From CAZUZD01 sp964624465 (GTDB lineage: Bacteria > Planctomycetota > Planctomycetia > Isosphaerales > Isosphaeraceae), in assembly GCA_964624465.1 (NCBI GenBank), contig CAZUZD010000023.1, forward strand, positions 1-35,086: 35,086 nucleotides of DNA. The letters run 5' to 3'. The position numbers and the translations under genes were made by a program. The notes beneath the pieces were generated by a model that saw only the letters and a list, made by a program, of their open reading frames with translations, was not told the DNA's origin and made no database searches. Shown piece after piece: positions 1-8,692 of this stretch (position 1 is the stretch's first letter; every line of letters starts with the position of its first letter).

Positions 1-2
1 TG

Positions 3-1310
3 ATAGCGGGCACCCGCCGCCCGCAGACCGCCCCGGTGCCCCGCGGCCCGCAAGCCCGCCGCGAGGCGATCCGCACCCGGATCATCGAGCGCCGCCTCGG
101 GACGACCCGGACGGAGGACGGGGAGCGCAAGTCCGAGCCCGAGCAGAGCCCGACGAAGGACGACGCACCGGCCCCGGAGCAGCGGCAGATCCAGATCCGC
201 ATCGTTCCCGGCGAACCGCCGGCGAAGGCGGCGGATGCCGCCCCGGCCGAGCCCGCCGACGACAAGGCCGCGGATGCCGGGCCCGTGGTCGGGGTCGGGA
301 TCGCACTCGGCCAGGAGGAGGATGCGTTCGTCGTGCTCGAGACCCTCGAAGGCAGCCCGGCTGCGGAGAGCGACCGGATCCAGCCCGGTGACCGCCTGAT
401 CGGGGTCCGCGACGAGGACGGCTCGCTCGTCGCGTTCGACGGCAAGGAGCTGATTGATGTCGTGAAGCTGATCCGGGGCCCGGTCGACTCGCGCGTCACC
501 CTGGTCCTGAAGGGTCCCGATGCCGACGAGACCAAGGATGTGGCGCTGACGCGGCGAACCGTCGCCTCCGCCGATCATGCACCCGTCGAGGTCAAGGTGG
601 TCACCCCGGACGAGGAGGCGAAGCCCCAGCCCAGGGCCGAGAAGGTGGACCCGGCCGACGACAAGGCGGCAGCCGATGAAGCCGGCCCGCTGGTCGGCGT
701 CGGGCTGGCGCTGGCCAACGAGGGCGGCCGGATCATCGTGAAGCAGGTGCTCGCGAAGAGCTCGGCCGGCGACGATGGCCGGATCAAGGTGGGGGACCGC
801 GTGGTCGCCGTCGAGCTCGACGGCGAGACCAAGGCCCTCGACGGCGAGGATCTCCGCGCCGCCGTCGAACGGATTCGCGGGACCCAGGGAAGCAAGGTCA
901 CCCTCGTGGTCCGGACCCCGGGCTCCGAAGAGGATCGCAAGGTTGAGCTTGTCCGCCGCCCCCTGCCCGCCCTCCCCGACGAGGTGGCCCCGAAGGCCGA
1001 GCCGTCCGAGCCGAAGGACTCCCACCCCGCGAAGCCGGACGACGACGATGACGACGACGACGATGATCAGGCTCCCAGGACAACCGGGATCCGGTTCGCG
1101 ATCCCGCACACGAGCCTGGCGGTTCAGGGCGATCTGAAGCTCAGGAGTCGCCCGCTCCGGGTCCTCAAGCATCTGCATCAGGCCCACCTGACCGGCCCGG
1201 TGACGATTCACGAGGCCGCCCCGGGTCAGTTCGAGATTCGGCTCACGACCCCCAGCGAAGGGGCGGATGTCGCGCCCGCCGCCGTCACCCCCGATCGGCC
1301 CCACGACTGA
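3..1310 (+). CDS. Tandem PDZ-domain protein, 5' end probably outside the window
   Basis: Two PDZ-like domains lie at about residues 84-175 and 218-310, counted from the GTG at 36. Both carry the VGVG(I/L)AL opening and a GDR(L/V) turn. Each is preceded by a similar linker (PADDKAAD, then AGP), so domain and linker were duplicated together. An acidic run of ten Asp follows (residues 335-344), then a short C-terminal region beginning TTGIRFAIP. PDZ domains bind C-terminal peptides or substrate tails, often in envelope proteases or scaffolds. No protease or other catalytic domain is visible, so the partner is unknown. The reading frame is open back to base 3, and no signal peptide follows the GTG, so the true start is probably upstream of the window. 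A hairpin lies 44 nt after the stop. Confidence 0.75.
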   Translation: MAGTRRPQTAPVPRGPQARREAIRTRIIERRLGTTRTEDGERKSEPEQSPTKDDAPAPEQRQIQIRIVPGEPPAKAADAAPAEPADDKAADAGPVVGVGIALGQEEDAFVVLETLEGSPAAESDRIQPGDRLIGVRDEDGSLVAFDGKELIDVVKLIRGPVDSRVTLVLKGPDADETKDVALTRRTVASADHAPVEVKVVTPDEEAKPQPRAEKVDPADDKAAADEAGPLVGVGLALANEGGRIIVKQVLAKSSAGDDGRIKVGDRVVAVELDGETKALDGEDLRAAVERIRGTQGSKVTLVVRTPGSEEDRKVELVRRPLPALPDEVAPKAEPSEPKDSHPAKPDDDDDDDDDDQAPRTTGIRFAIPHTSLAVQGDLKLRSRPLRVLKHLHQAHLTGPVTIHEAAPGQFEIRLTTPSEGADVAPAAVTPDRPHD

Positions 1311-1353
1311 CGCCGGCCCGTCCTTCCACGGCCAGTCGCAACGAGCAGGCCGG

Positions 1354-1391
1354 GCATCCCGCAGCGTCCGACCCTGGGGGCTGCGGGATGC
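1354..1391 (+). terminator. Strong hairpin after the PDZ gene, likely terminator
   Basis: A perfect 12-bp inverted repeat, gcatcccgcagc (1354-1365) and gctgcgggatgc (1380-1391), encloses a 14-nt loop. It lies 44 nt after the PDZ gene stop. There is no clean U-tract (tgcggtttgggg follows), so it may terminate imperfectly, protect the 3' end, or rely on Rho. The structure is certain; its function is inferred. Confidence 0.55.
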
Positions 1392-1425
1392 TGCGGTTTG
1401 GGGTCAACGTCACCGATCCTGTTGA

Positions 1426-1454
1426 TTGCATCGATTGACGGGTTCGGCTAGACT
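1426..1454 (+). promoter_or_regulatory. Candidate promoter TTGCAT-17-TAGACT
   Basis: TTGCAT (1426-1431) and TAGACT (1449-1454) are separated by 17 nt and lie between the upstream hairpin and the GH57 gene. The -10 hexamer matches that of the better promoter before the helicase at 20112. The -35 is weak, and the implied leader to the ATG at 1849 would be about 390 nt. Confidence 0.3.
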
Positions 1455-1848
1455 CGGGTCGATGGAGCCTTCCGGCGTCAGCACCGGCGGCCACCGTCCG
1501 ACGAAGGATGTCGGAGGTCTGTTCCTTCCGCCGGCGCTTGCCACCCTGCCATCAAAAAAGGCTGAGGTATCGGCCGGCTCCGGACCGATCAGATCTGTAG
1601 CGGTTGTACCGCGGTTCGGGATTGTGACGATCCGGTCCGGGCTCCAGGCCGGCCACCCGGGACGTTGGCACCGCTGGAGCGGTCCGAGGTCGGGTGTCCG
1701 GCGTCAGTCTTGCGAGCACCCCGTCCGGCCTTGTCGTTCGGTCCTCTCCCGGGCGTGTCGAACGTAACTCGCGTGCCGAGGTTCCCTGGCGGAACACTGG
1801 CATCGCCCCGGCCCCCTGGCCGCGCCCCGAACCGGGCGCGGGAGTGCC

Positions 1849-4038
1849 ATGACGGTCGCCCTGGCCCTGATGTGGCACCAGCATCAGCCGTACTACCCGG
1901 ACGACGTTTCGGGTGAGAATCCGATGCCCTGGGTCCGCCTTCACGGGACCAAGGATTACCTCGGCATGGCGATGCACCTCGACGAGGTGCCCGAGTTCCG
2001 CTGCACGATCAACCTCGTCCCCAGCCTGCTCGTCCAGATTGACGGGTACGTCTCGCGGGGCGCGACCGACTCGCACCTGAACGTCTCGCGGATGCCGGCC
2101 GATGGCCTGAGCCGCGAGGACGCCTACTACCTGCTCGACAACTTCTTCATGGCGTATGCCGACGCCATGATCCGTCCCTGGCCGCGCTACTGGGAGCTGT
2201 ATCAGCTCCGGGCGCTCGGCGTCTCGACCGGCGAGCAGGCATTGCCGCGATTCCGCGAACGGGATCTGCGCGACCTTCAGGTGTACTCCAACCTCTCGTG
2301 GATGCACCCCCTGCTCTTCGAGACCGAGCCCGACCTGGCCGAGTTCAAGGCGAAGGGGCGGCACTACACCGAGGACGAGAAGCAGTGGCTGCTGGACAAG
2401 CAGCGCGAGCTGCTGGGGCGGATCATCCCCCTGCACCGCAAACTGGCCGAGCGCGGGCAGGTGGAGCTGACCACCACGCCGTTCTACCACCCGATCCTGC
2501 CCCTGCTCTTCGACAAGACGCTGGCCCGCGAGGCGATGCCCGAGGTCGCCCTGCCCCAGTACAAGGGGGGATATCCCGAGGACGCCGCGGTCCACGTCCG
2601 GCGAGCGGTCGAGGCCCACGAGCGGCACTTCGGGTCGAAGCCGCGCGGCATGTGGCCCAGTGAGGGATCGGTCTGCCAGCCGATGATCCCGCTGCTCGCG
2701 GAGAATGGCATCGAGTGGATCGCCACCGACGAGGAGATCCTCGCCTGCTCCACCCATGGTCGGGTGCATCGCGACAGCCGCGGTTACGTCAAGAATCCCG
2801 AGCTGCTCTATCGCCCCTGGAAGGTCTCCGAGGGCGGCCACGAGCTGAACATGGTCTTCCGGGATCACGCCCTCTCCGACCAGATCGGCTTCCACTACCA
2901 GCGCAGCCCGGGCCCCGCTGCCGCGGCCGACTTCCTCGGCAAGATTCGCTCGATCGGCGACGCCTGCCACGGTCAGGCCAACACGCTGGTGCCGGTGATC
3001 CTCGACGGCGAGAACTGCTGGGAATATTTTGCCGACGGTGGAGTCTCCTTCCTCCGCTCGCTCTACCAGGGCGCGGCCAGGGATCAGGCCGTCCGTCCGG
3101 TCACCGTCGGCGAGTTTCTCCGCGAGCATCCCCCGCAGGAGACGTTGCCGAGGCTCTTCGCCGGCAGCTGGATCAGCCACAACTTCGCGATCTGGATCGG
3201 TCACGACGAGGACAATCGCGGCTGGGACGCGCTCCACGAGACCCGTCAGTTCCTGGTCCGTGAGTCGGCCACGAGCCGGCATACGCCCGAGACGCTGGCC
3301 AGGGCCTGGGACGAGCTGTACATCGCCGAGGGGTCCGACTGGTTCTGGTGGTACGGCGACGACCACTCGAGTGCGCTCGATGCGCTCTTTGACCACCTGT
3401 TCCGCAAGCACCTCCGCAACGTGTACGCACTGCTGAACGCCGACCCACCGGGACTGCTATTCGCGCCGATCAGCAAGGGGAGCCCGCAACGGACCCTGCA
3501 CGACCAGCCGACGAGCTTCCTGCACGTGAAGGTCGACGGCCGGACCAGCTACTTCGAGTGGATCAACGCCGGCCACTACGTCTGCGGCAACGACCGCGGC
3601 ACCATGACCCTGGTGTCGCAGGGACTGCTCAAGACGGTGTACTTCGGGTTCGATGCGGACCGCCTGTTCGTCCGGGTCGACACCGAGGCCGGCCCGGCCC
3701 GCGAGCGGCTGGCCGAGGCGACCCAGCTCCGGATCGGATTCGTCGACCCGGCCGATGTCGAGATCGTGATCGACTTCCCCAGCCAGGAGCGCCCCCGGGC
3801 GCAGATCAACCGCGACGGGGTGATGGCCTGCAACGGCACGACCGTCGAGGTGGGCGTCGACCGCATCCTGGAGCTGGGGGTGCCGTTCGAGCGACTCGGC
3901 CTGAAGCCGCACGACCCGTTGCGATTCTATGTGGAGGTACTGAAGGGCGAGACCAGCCTGGATCGCGCCCCTCGCGAGGGGATCTTCGAGCTGGACGTAC
4001 CCTCCCCCGACTTCGAGCGGGTGATGTGGCAGGTTTGA
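1849..4038 (+). CDS. Glycoside hydrolase family 57 protein (alpha-amylase-like)
   Basis: 729 aa. The N-terminus has the GH57 signature of a beta strand ending in WHQHQPYY. The expected nucleophile is E272 in WPSEGSVCQP, and the expected acid/base is D386 in ILDGENCWEYF; both are in the correct GH57 conserved regions. The C-terminal 180 residues or so (from about SFLHVKVDGRTSYFEW) look like an all-beta accessory domain of the type found in glucodextranase and amylopullulanase relatives. GH57 enzymes act on alpha-glucans (amylase, pullulanase, branching, transferase) with retention; which activity this one has cannot be told from motifs. GGGAG lies 5 nt before the ATG. There is no signal peptide, so it is probably cytoplasmic and acts on storage glucan. 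galT and a second GH57 enzyme follow on the same strand. Confidence 0.9.
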   Translation: MTVALALMWHQHQPYYPDDVSGENPMPWVRLHGTKDYLGMAMHLDEVPEFRCTINLVPSLLVQIDGYVSRGATDSHLNVSRMPADGLSREDAYYLLDNFFMAYADAMIRPWPRYWELYQLRALGVSTGEQALPRFRERDLRDLQVYSNLSWMHPLLFETEPDLAEFKAKGRHYTEDEKQWLLDKQRELLGRIIPLHRKLAERGQVELTTTPFYHPILPLLFDKTLAREAMPEVALPQYKGGYPEDAAVHVRRAVEAHERHFGSKPRGMWPSEGSVCQPMIPLLAENGIEWIATDEEILACSTHGRVHRDSRGYVKNPELLYRPWKVSEGGHELNMVFRDHALSDQIGFHYQRSPGPAAAADFLGKIRSIGDACHGQANTLVPVILDGENCWEYFADGGVSFLRSLYQGAARDQAVRPVTVGEFLREHPPQETLPRLFAGSWISHNFAIWIGHDEDNRGWDALHETRQFLVRESATSRHTPETLARAWDELYIAEGSDWFWWYGDDHSSALDALFDHLFRKHLRNVYALLNADPPGLLFAPISKGSPQRTLHDQPTSFLHVKVDGRTSYFEWINAGHYVCGNDRGTMTLVSQGLLKTVYFGFDADRLFVRVDTEAGPARERLAEATQLRIGFVDPADVEIVIDFPSQERPRAQINRDGVMACNGTTVEVGVDRILELGVPFERLGLKPHDPLRFYVEVLKGETSLDRAPREGIFELDVPSPDFERVMWQV

Positions 4039-4240
4039 GCCGGAGTCGAGTCCGACGCCGGCCCCTGATCGAGGTCGGGTGGCCGGTCGCGTCGGTCATC
4101 CGGCGCTGACCCGCTCCGACGTGGTGTGCCGTTGAGCCTGGACTCCACACTCGTTGCCATGATGTCCTGCACCGATCCCGCTTCCGGGTCGGTGTCCTTC
4201 ACCAAGTCTGTTGGCCGCCGAAGTGCAGGAGCCCCGTCCG

Positions 4241-5299
4241 ATGCCCGAGTTACGCAAGGACCCGATCGTCGGCCGCTGGGTGATCATCGCGCTGGAGCGG
4301 GCCAAGCGCCCCCACGACTTCAAGGGGGAGGCGCAGGCCGTCACCGAGCCGCGCGGCCTGTGCCCATTCTGCGAGGGGCAGGAGGACAAGACGCCCCCCG
4401 AGATCATGGCCTACCGGGATCGTGGCAGCCACGCCAACGGCCCTGGCTGGAAGGTGCGGGTCGTCCCGAACAAGTTCCCCGCGCTCAAGGTCGAGGGCGG
4501 CCTGAACAAGCGCGGTGAGGGCATCTACGACAAGATGGCCGGCGTGGGCGCCCACGAGGTCATCATCGAGAGCCCCAAGCACCTGATCAGCATGGCCGAG
4601 ATGAGCGACGAGACGATCCGCGAGGTCCTCTGGGTCTATCGCGATCGTCTGGTGGACCTCAAGAAGGACACCCGGCTCGTCCACGGCATGCTCTTCAAGA
4701 ACGTGGGATCGGCCGCCGGCGCCAGCCTGGAGCACTCGCACAGCCAGCTCATCGTGACGCCGATCGTGCCGATCTCCGTGTGGGAGGAGATGACCGGGGC
4801 GCTGGAGTTCTTCAACTACCGCGGCCGCTGCATTTATTGCGACATGTACCAGCAGGAGCTGGCCACCGAGAGCCGGATCGTGCTGGACACGCCGCACTTC
4901 ACGGCTTTCTGCCCCTATGCCAGCCGGTTCCCGTTCGAGACCTGGATCCTGCCCAAGCACCACTCCAGCCACTTCGAGAACATCCCGAAGCCGGCCGTCG
5001 ACGACCTCGGCTCGGTGCTGCGCCAGGTGCTCAACAAGCTGGAGCTGGCACTCGACAGCCCGGCCTACAACTACATCATCCACACTGCGCCGTTTGACCA
5101 TCAGGAACTGCCGCACTACCACTGGCACATCGAGATCATCCCCCGCCTCACCAAGGTGGCCGGGTTCGAGTGGGGGAGTGGGTTCTACATCAACCCCGTG
5201 CCCCCCGAAGAGGCCGCCGCCTACCTCCGCGACGTCGAGGTGCCCGCCTACGGCGCGACCCGGCCCGCGATCGTCTCCGGCCTGAACGCCCTGAAATGA
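4241..5299 (+). CDS. galT: GalT-family hexose-1-phosphate nucleotidyltransferase
   Basis: 352 aa, close to E. coli GalT (348). It contains a CPFC zinc pair (C41, C44), the HIT-superfamily active site H165-S-H167-S-Q169 in ASLEHSHSQ, and the late HYHWHIEI strand. GalT passes UMP between UDP-glucose and galactose-1-phosphate through a uridylylated second histidine. Here the usual Pro after the first His is Ser. I chose the ATG at 4241 because MPELRKDP matches the family N-terminus and AGGAG ends 9 nt upstream; a TTG ten codons earlier is possible. No galK, galE or galM is nearby. The gene sits between two GH57 alpha-glucan enzymes, so glucose-1-phosphate or ADP-glucose chemistry is a plausible alternative. 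Family assignment is firm; substrate is not. Confidence 0.88.
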   Translation: MPELRKDPIVGRWVIIALERAKRPHDFKGEAQAVTEPRGLCPFCEGQEDKTPPEIMAYRDRGSHANGPGWKVRVVPNKFPALKVEGGLNKRGEGIYDKMAGVGAHEVIIESPKHLISMAEMSDETIREVLWVYRDRLVDLKKDTRLVHGMLFKNVGSAAGASLEHSHSQLIVTPIVPISVWEEMTGALEFFNYRGRCIYCDMYQQELATESRIVLDTPHFTAFCPYASRFPFETWILPKHHSSHFENIPKPAVDDLGSVLRQVLNKLELALDSPAYNYIIHTAPFDHQELPHYHWHIEIIPRLTKVAGFEWGSGFYINPVPPEEAAAYLRDVEVPAYGATRPAIVSGLNALK

Positions 5300-5493
5300 G
5301 CCAGGGGCACCTCGCAGTCGCCTCCGGCTGTGAAGGTGGGGAAGCCATGCCGATCGGGTGGGCGTGAGATGGGCCGGAACGCCGATTGCGGCTCTCCGGA
5401 ACGACGGCGGTTTCGTAAGATCGACGGCCAGTGTCGGCGGGCGCCTCGGGACCAGGCGTTCGCGACCCCCGACCGGGAAGGAACGAGCCGATC

Positions 5494-7683
5494 ATGCCGG
5501 GCGTCCGCCTCATCCTCACGCTGCACAACCACCAGCCGGTCGGCAACTTCGGGGGCGTCTTCGAGGCGGCGTTCCGCGACAGCTACCAGCCGTTCCTGGA
5601 CGTGATGGCGGACTTCCCCGCCCTGCCCTTCGTGCTCCACACCTCGGGCCCGCTGCTGGAGTGGCTGGTCGCCCACCGCCCCGAGTACGTGGCGCGACTG
5701 CGGGCGCTGGCCGAATCCGGCCGGGTCGAGATCCTGGGTGGGCCCTCCCAGGAGCCGATCCTGACGATGATCCCCCGGCGCGATGTCGTCGGGCAGATTC
5801 GCTCGTACAGCGCGTACCTCCAGCAGCACCTCGGTCAGCCCGTCCGCGGCATGTGGATGCCCGAGCGCGTCTGGGAGCAGCACCTGGTCTCGGCCCTGGT
5901 GGAGGCGGGAATCGAGTACACCGCGCTCGATGACTTCCACTTCCGATCGGCCGGCCTGAATGAGCAGGAGTTGCTCGGCTATTACCTCACCGAGGACGAT
6001 GGCCGGCTGCTGAAGGTGTTCCCGAACTCCGAACGGATGCGCTACCTGGTCCCCTGGCGCGACCCTCACGAGGCGATCGACTACCTGCGTGGTGTCGCGC
6101 AGCAGCGGCCCGGCGCCGTGGTCGTCTGCGCCGACGACGGTGAGAAGTTCGGCGCCTGGCCGAACACGTTCGACCACGTCTATACCCGCGGCTGGCTCCG
6201 ACGCTTCTGCCAGCTCCTTGACGAGAATCTCGACTGGCTCCAGGTCACGACCTTTGCTCGGGCCGTCGACGAGACACTCCCCGTGGGCAAGGTGTACCTG
6301 CCCGATTCGTCGTATCGCGAGATGACCGAGTGGGTGCTGCCGCCGGGTCGGTCGCAGCAATATCAGGATGCGCTCCGGCAGGCTGAGGGCCAGCCCGCGA
6401 CCGAGGCACTCAAGGGCTTCGTGCGGGCCGGCGGCTTCTGGCGCAACTTCAAGGCACGCTACGCCGAGAGCGATGAGATGTACAGCCGCATGCTGACCGT
6501 CTCGTCGCGGCTGGAACGGCTCCAGAAGGCCGGAACGGCGGTGCCGGAGCGACTCGACGAGGCCCGGCAGGCCCTCTACCGCGGCCAGTGCAACTGCCCG
6601 TACTGGCACGGGGCGTTCGGTGGTCTGTACCTGCCGCATCTCCGCAATGCAATCTACGCGAACCTGATCGCGGCCGACCGGGCGCTCGATGAGGCCGAGG
6701 GTCGCAGTGGCGCCTGGGTCGATCTGACTGTCGGCGACTTCAACCTCGACGCCCGTCAGGAGGTTCGTCTCGAGACCGAGGCTCTGACGGCCTTCGTGCG
6801 ACCGGCGACCGGTGGTCACCTCTACGAACTCGACGTGAAGCGGGTTGGGGCCAACCTGCTCGCGACCCTCGACCGCCGCCCCGAGGCCTACCACGAGACG
6901 ATCGCCGCGGCCGCGCGGGGCGAGTCGACCGCCGATGGCCGTCCGGCCGTGACCGATCAGGTGAAGTTCAAGCAGGCCAACCTCGAACGGCTCCTGCATT
7001 ACGATCGCCACCCGCGGAAGGCCCTCGTCGATCACTTCTATCCCGCTCACGTCCGGCTCGACGACCTGGTCGCCTGCCATGACCTGGAGCGCGGGGATTT
7101 CGCGACCGGGGCCTACCTGGCCCGGGTGCTGCGGGAGACCGGGTTCGTCCAGCTGACCCTCGAGCGACCGGGTCACGCCGACGGCCACCCCATCCGGATT
7201 CAGAAGGTCATCCGTGCGACGGCAGGTGCGCCCGGACTCTCGGTCACGTACACCCTGTCCGGGCTCCCCGAGGGAGTTCCCCTGCACTTCGGCGTCGAGC
7301 TGAACCTGGCGGCGATGGCCGGGCGGGCCGACGACCGCTACTTCACCGGGTCCGACGGCAGCCGGCTGGGCGTCCTGGCCTCGACCCTCGATCTTCCCGA
7401 GTCCGACCGGCTGAGCCTGACCGACGAGTGGCTGGATCTGACGGTCGGGCTCTCGTGGTCGCGACCGGCACCGGTGTGGGTCCTCCCGATCGAGACGGTC
7501 AGCCAGAGCGAGGGCGGTTTCGAGGGGGTGTTCCAGAGCGCGTCGGTGACCCCGCACTGGACGATCGTCGCCGACGCCACGCGCCAGTGGCAGGTCCGGA
7601 TCCAGATCGACCTCACCCCGGCCCAGCAGCTCGACTGGCAAGGCAACTTGCAGGGTCATCCGGAGCAAGTGGCCGTGGGCTGA
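5494..7683 (+). CDS. GH57 4-alpha-glucanotransferase/alpha-amylase with DUF1925-DUF1926-type C-terminus
   Basis: 729 aa from the ATG at 5494, which is preceded by AAGGAA; this start puts the GH57 strand LILTLHNHQPVGNF at the N-terminus. The catalytic pair is E124 in WMPERVWE and D214/D215 in CADDGEKFG. Both sit almost exactly where Thermococcus litoralis 4-alpha-glucanotransferase has E123 and D214. After the barrel come a helical middle segment (CNCPYWHGAFGGLYLPHLR) and a large beta-rich C-terminal domain, the arrangement seen in that subfamily. The reaction would be disproportionation of alpha-1,4-glucans, or amylase activity. It has no signal peptide. Third gene of the glucan cluster, with DUF58 starting 73 nt downstream. 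Confidence 0.92.
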   Translation: MPGVRLILTLHNHQPVGNFGGVFEAAFRDSYQPFLDVMADFPALPFVLHTSGPLLEWLVAHRPEYVARLRALAESGRVEILGGPSQEPILTMIPRRDVVGQIRSYSAYLQQHLGQPVRGMWMPERVWEQHLVSALVEAGIEYTALDDFHFRSAGLNEQELLGYYLTEDDGRLLKVFPNSERMRYLVPWRDPHEAIDYLRGVAQQRPGAVVVCADDGEKFGAWPNTFDHVYTRGWLRRFCQLLDENLDWLQVTTFARAVDETLPVGKVYLPDSSYREMTEWVLPPGRSQQYQDALRQAEGQPATEALKGFVRAGGFWRNFKARYAESDEMYSRMLTVSSRLERLQKAGTAVPERLDEARQALYRGQCNCPYWHGAFGGLYLPHLRNAIYANLIAADRALDEAEGRSGAWVDLTVGDFNLDARQEVRLETEALTAFVRPATGGHLYELDVKRVGANLLATLDRRPEAYHETIAAAARGESTADGRPAVTDQVKFKQANLERLLHYDRHPRKALVDHFYPAHVRLDDLVACHDLERGDFATGAYLARVLRETGFVQLTLERPGHADGHPIRIQKVIRATAGAPGLSVTYTLSGLPEGVPLHFGVELNLAAMAGRADDRYFTGSDGSRLGVLASTLDLPESDRLSLTDEWLDLTVGLSWSRPAPVWVLPIETVSQSEGGFEGVFQSASVTPHWTIVADATRQWQVRIQIDLTPAQQLDWQGNLQGHPEQVAVG

Positions 7684-7756
7684 TCCACTCTCCTGCCGTG
7701 GGGCGGGCCCGGGCCTGGATCCCGATCTGCTTGCTCCCCCGCTTGCCGAGTTGACC

Positions 7757-8692
7757 ATGCGATGGTTCCGCGCCCGACCCATGAGCCCACCCCCGACGGC
7801 TGCCGCGATCGTCGACGTAATGGGTTTGATGCGTCGGGCCCGTCGCCTGCGGTTCCGGGTGCCGCCCGAGGCGGTGAGCGCCTTGGCCGGGGCGTATCGG
7901 GGGGCCCGGCCGGGCTCCGGACTCACGTTTTCCGAGCTGCGAGCTTATGAGCCGGGCGACGATGCGCGCCACATCGATCGCAACGTCACCGCCCGCCAGG
8001 GGCGGCCATTCGTCCGACGTTACAGTGAGGAGCGGGCCCTCACACTCTGGGTGGTGGTGGATGTTTCCGCCAGCCTCCAGTTCGGCCCGCCAGGCGGCAC
8101 CAAGGCGGATCGTGCCGCACAGGCCGCCGCCCTGCTGGCGGGAGCGGCAATCGGCAGTGGTGATCGCGCGGGCCTGCTCCTGATCACCGACCGCATCGAG
8201 TCGGAGCTGCCGCCTGGCGGGGGGACGCGGCACCTCGGACGGCTGCTGCGGACGCTGGTCGCCACCCGGCCCGTCGAGCGCCGGACCGACCTGACGATCG
8301 CCGTCGAACGAATCCGACGCACCGCGCGACATGCCGTCGTGATACTCCTCAGTGATTTCCTGCAATCGGGATCGGCGGCTCCCTGGCGTAGCCTGGGCAC
8401 CGGGGCAGACCTCCTCGGGCTCCGGCTCGTCGATCCGCGTGAGGAGCGGCTGCCCGCGGTCGGACTGCTGGCCCTGACCGAGGCGGAGTCGGGCCAGACG
8501 CGGTTGATCGATACGAATTCCGCCCGGGTCCGCGACGACTACGCTCGGGCGGCCGAGGAGCGTCGCATCGAGTTCCGCCACTGGTGTAATACCGCTGGTA
8601 TGGCGGGTCAGGACCTGTTCACGGACGTTGATCCACTCGGACCTCTGACGCGCCTCTTCCACGCCAGGGCCCGTCGGAGGTCCCGCCGGTGA
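7757..8692 (+). CDS. DUF58 protein with VWA-like fold (Bat/MoxR-associated)
   Basis: 311 aa. The DUF58 signature FSELRAYEPGDDARHIDRNVTAR is visible in two blocks at about residues 62-80, followed by a VWA-like segment with a MIDAS-type DVSAS motif (VVVDVSASLQFG) and a later LLSDF strand. DUF58 proteins normally sit directly after a MoxR AAA+ ATPase and before BatA/BatB, and are thought to help insert or fold partners at the membrane; the exact role is unproven. The ATG at 7757 is chosen over a TTG two codons earlier. Its stop overlaps the next start by 4 nt (GTGA), showing translational coupling. No MoxR gene is adjacent; the upstream neighbour is a GH57 enzyme. Confidence 0.85.
   Translation: MRWFRARPMSPPPTAAAIVDVMGLMRRARRLRFRVPPEAVSALAGAYRGARPGSGLTFSELRAYEPGDDARHIDRNVTARQGRPFVRRYSEERALTLWVVVDVSASLQFGPPGGTKADRAAQAAALLAGAAIGSGDRAGLLLITDRIESELPPGGGTRHLGRLLRTLVATRPVERRTDLTIAVERIRRTARHAVVILLSDFLQSGSAAPWRSLGTGADLLGLRLVDPREERLPAVGLLALTEAESGQTRLIDTNSARVRDDYARAAEERRIEFRHWCNTAGMAGQDLFTDVDPLGPLTRLFHARARRRSRR

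Larger units (their letters stand above)
1311..1848. other. 538-nt intergenic region: hairpin, candidate promoter, long leader
   Basis: Apart from the hairpin at 1354-1391 and the promoter-like element at 1426-1454, I see no convincing gene. A 113-codon reading frame crosses it (1426-1767), but its composition (many Arg, Ser, Gly, no domain, no good ribosome site) looks like random GC-rich sequence. A lone A6 tract sits at about 1553-1558. The last 390 nt may be the leader of the GH57 transcript. Confidence 0.5.

Noticed and set aside
1037..1067. GAC/GAT repeat as a possible CRISPR or tandem repeat array
   Set aside because: It is an in-frame poly-Asp stretch of one gene with no spacer structure.
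1426..1767. 113-codon frame in the first intergenic region
   Set aside because: No ribosome site, no domain, biased composition; more likely leader sequence.
1552..3411. 619-codon antisense frame over the first GH57 gene
   Set aside because: Low-information Val/Gly/Leu-rich translation, no domain, opposite a clear enzyme gene.
5248..7926. 892-codon antisense frame over the second GH57 gene
   Set aside because: No motif, no sensible start, fully opposite a gene with intact catalytic residues.
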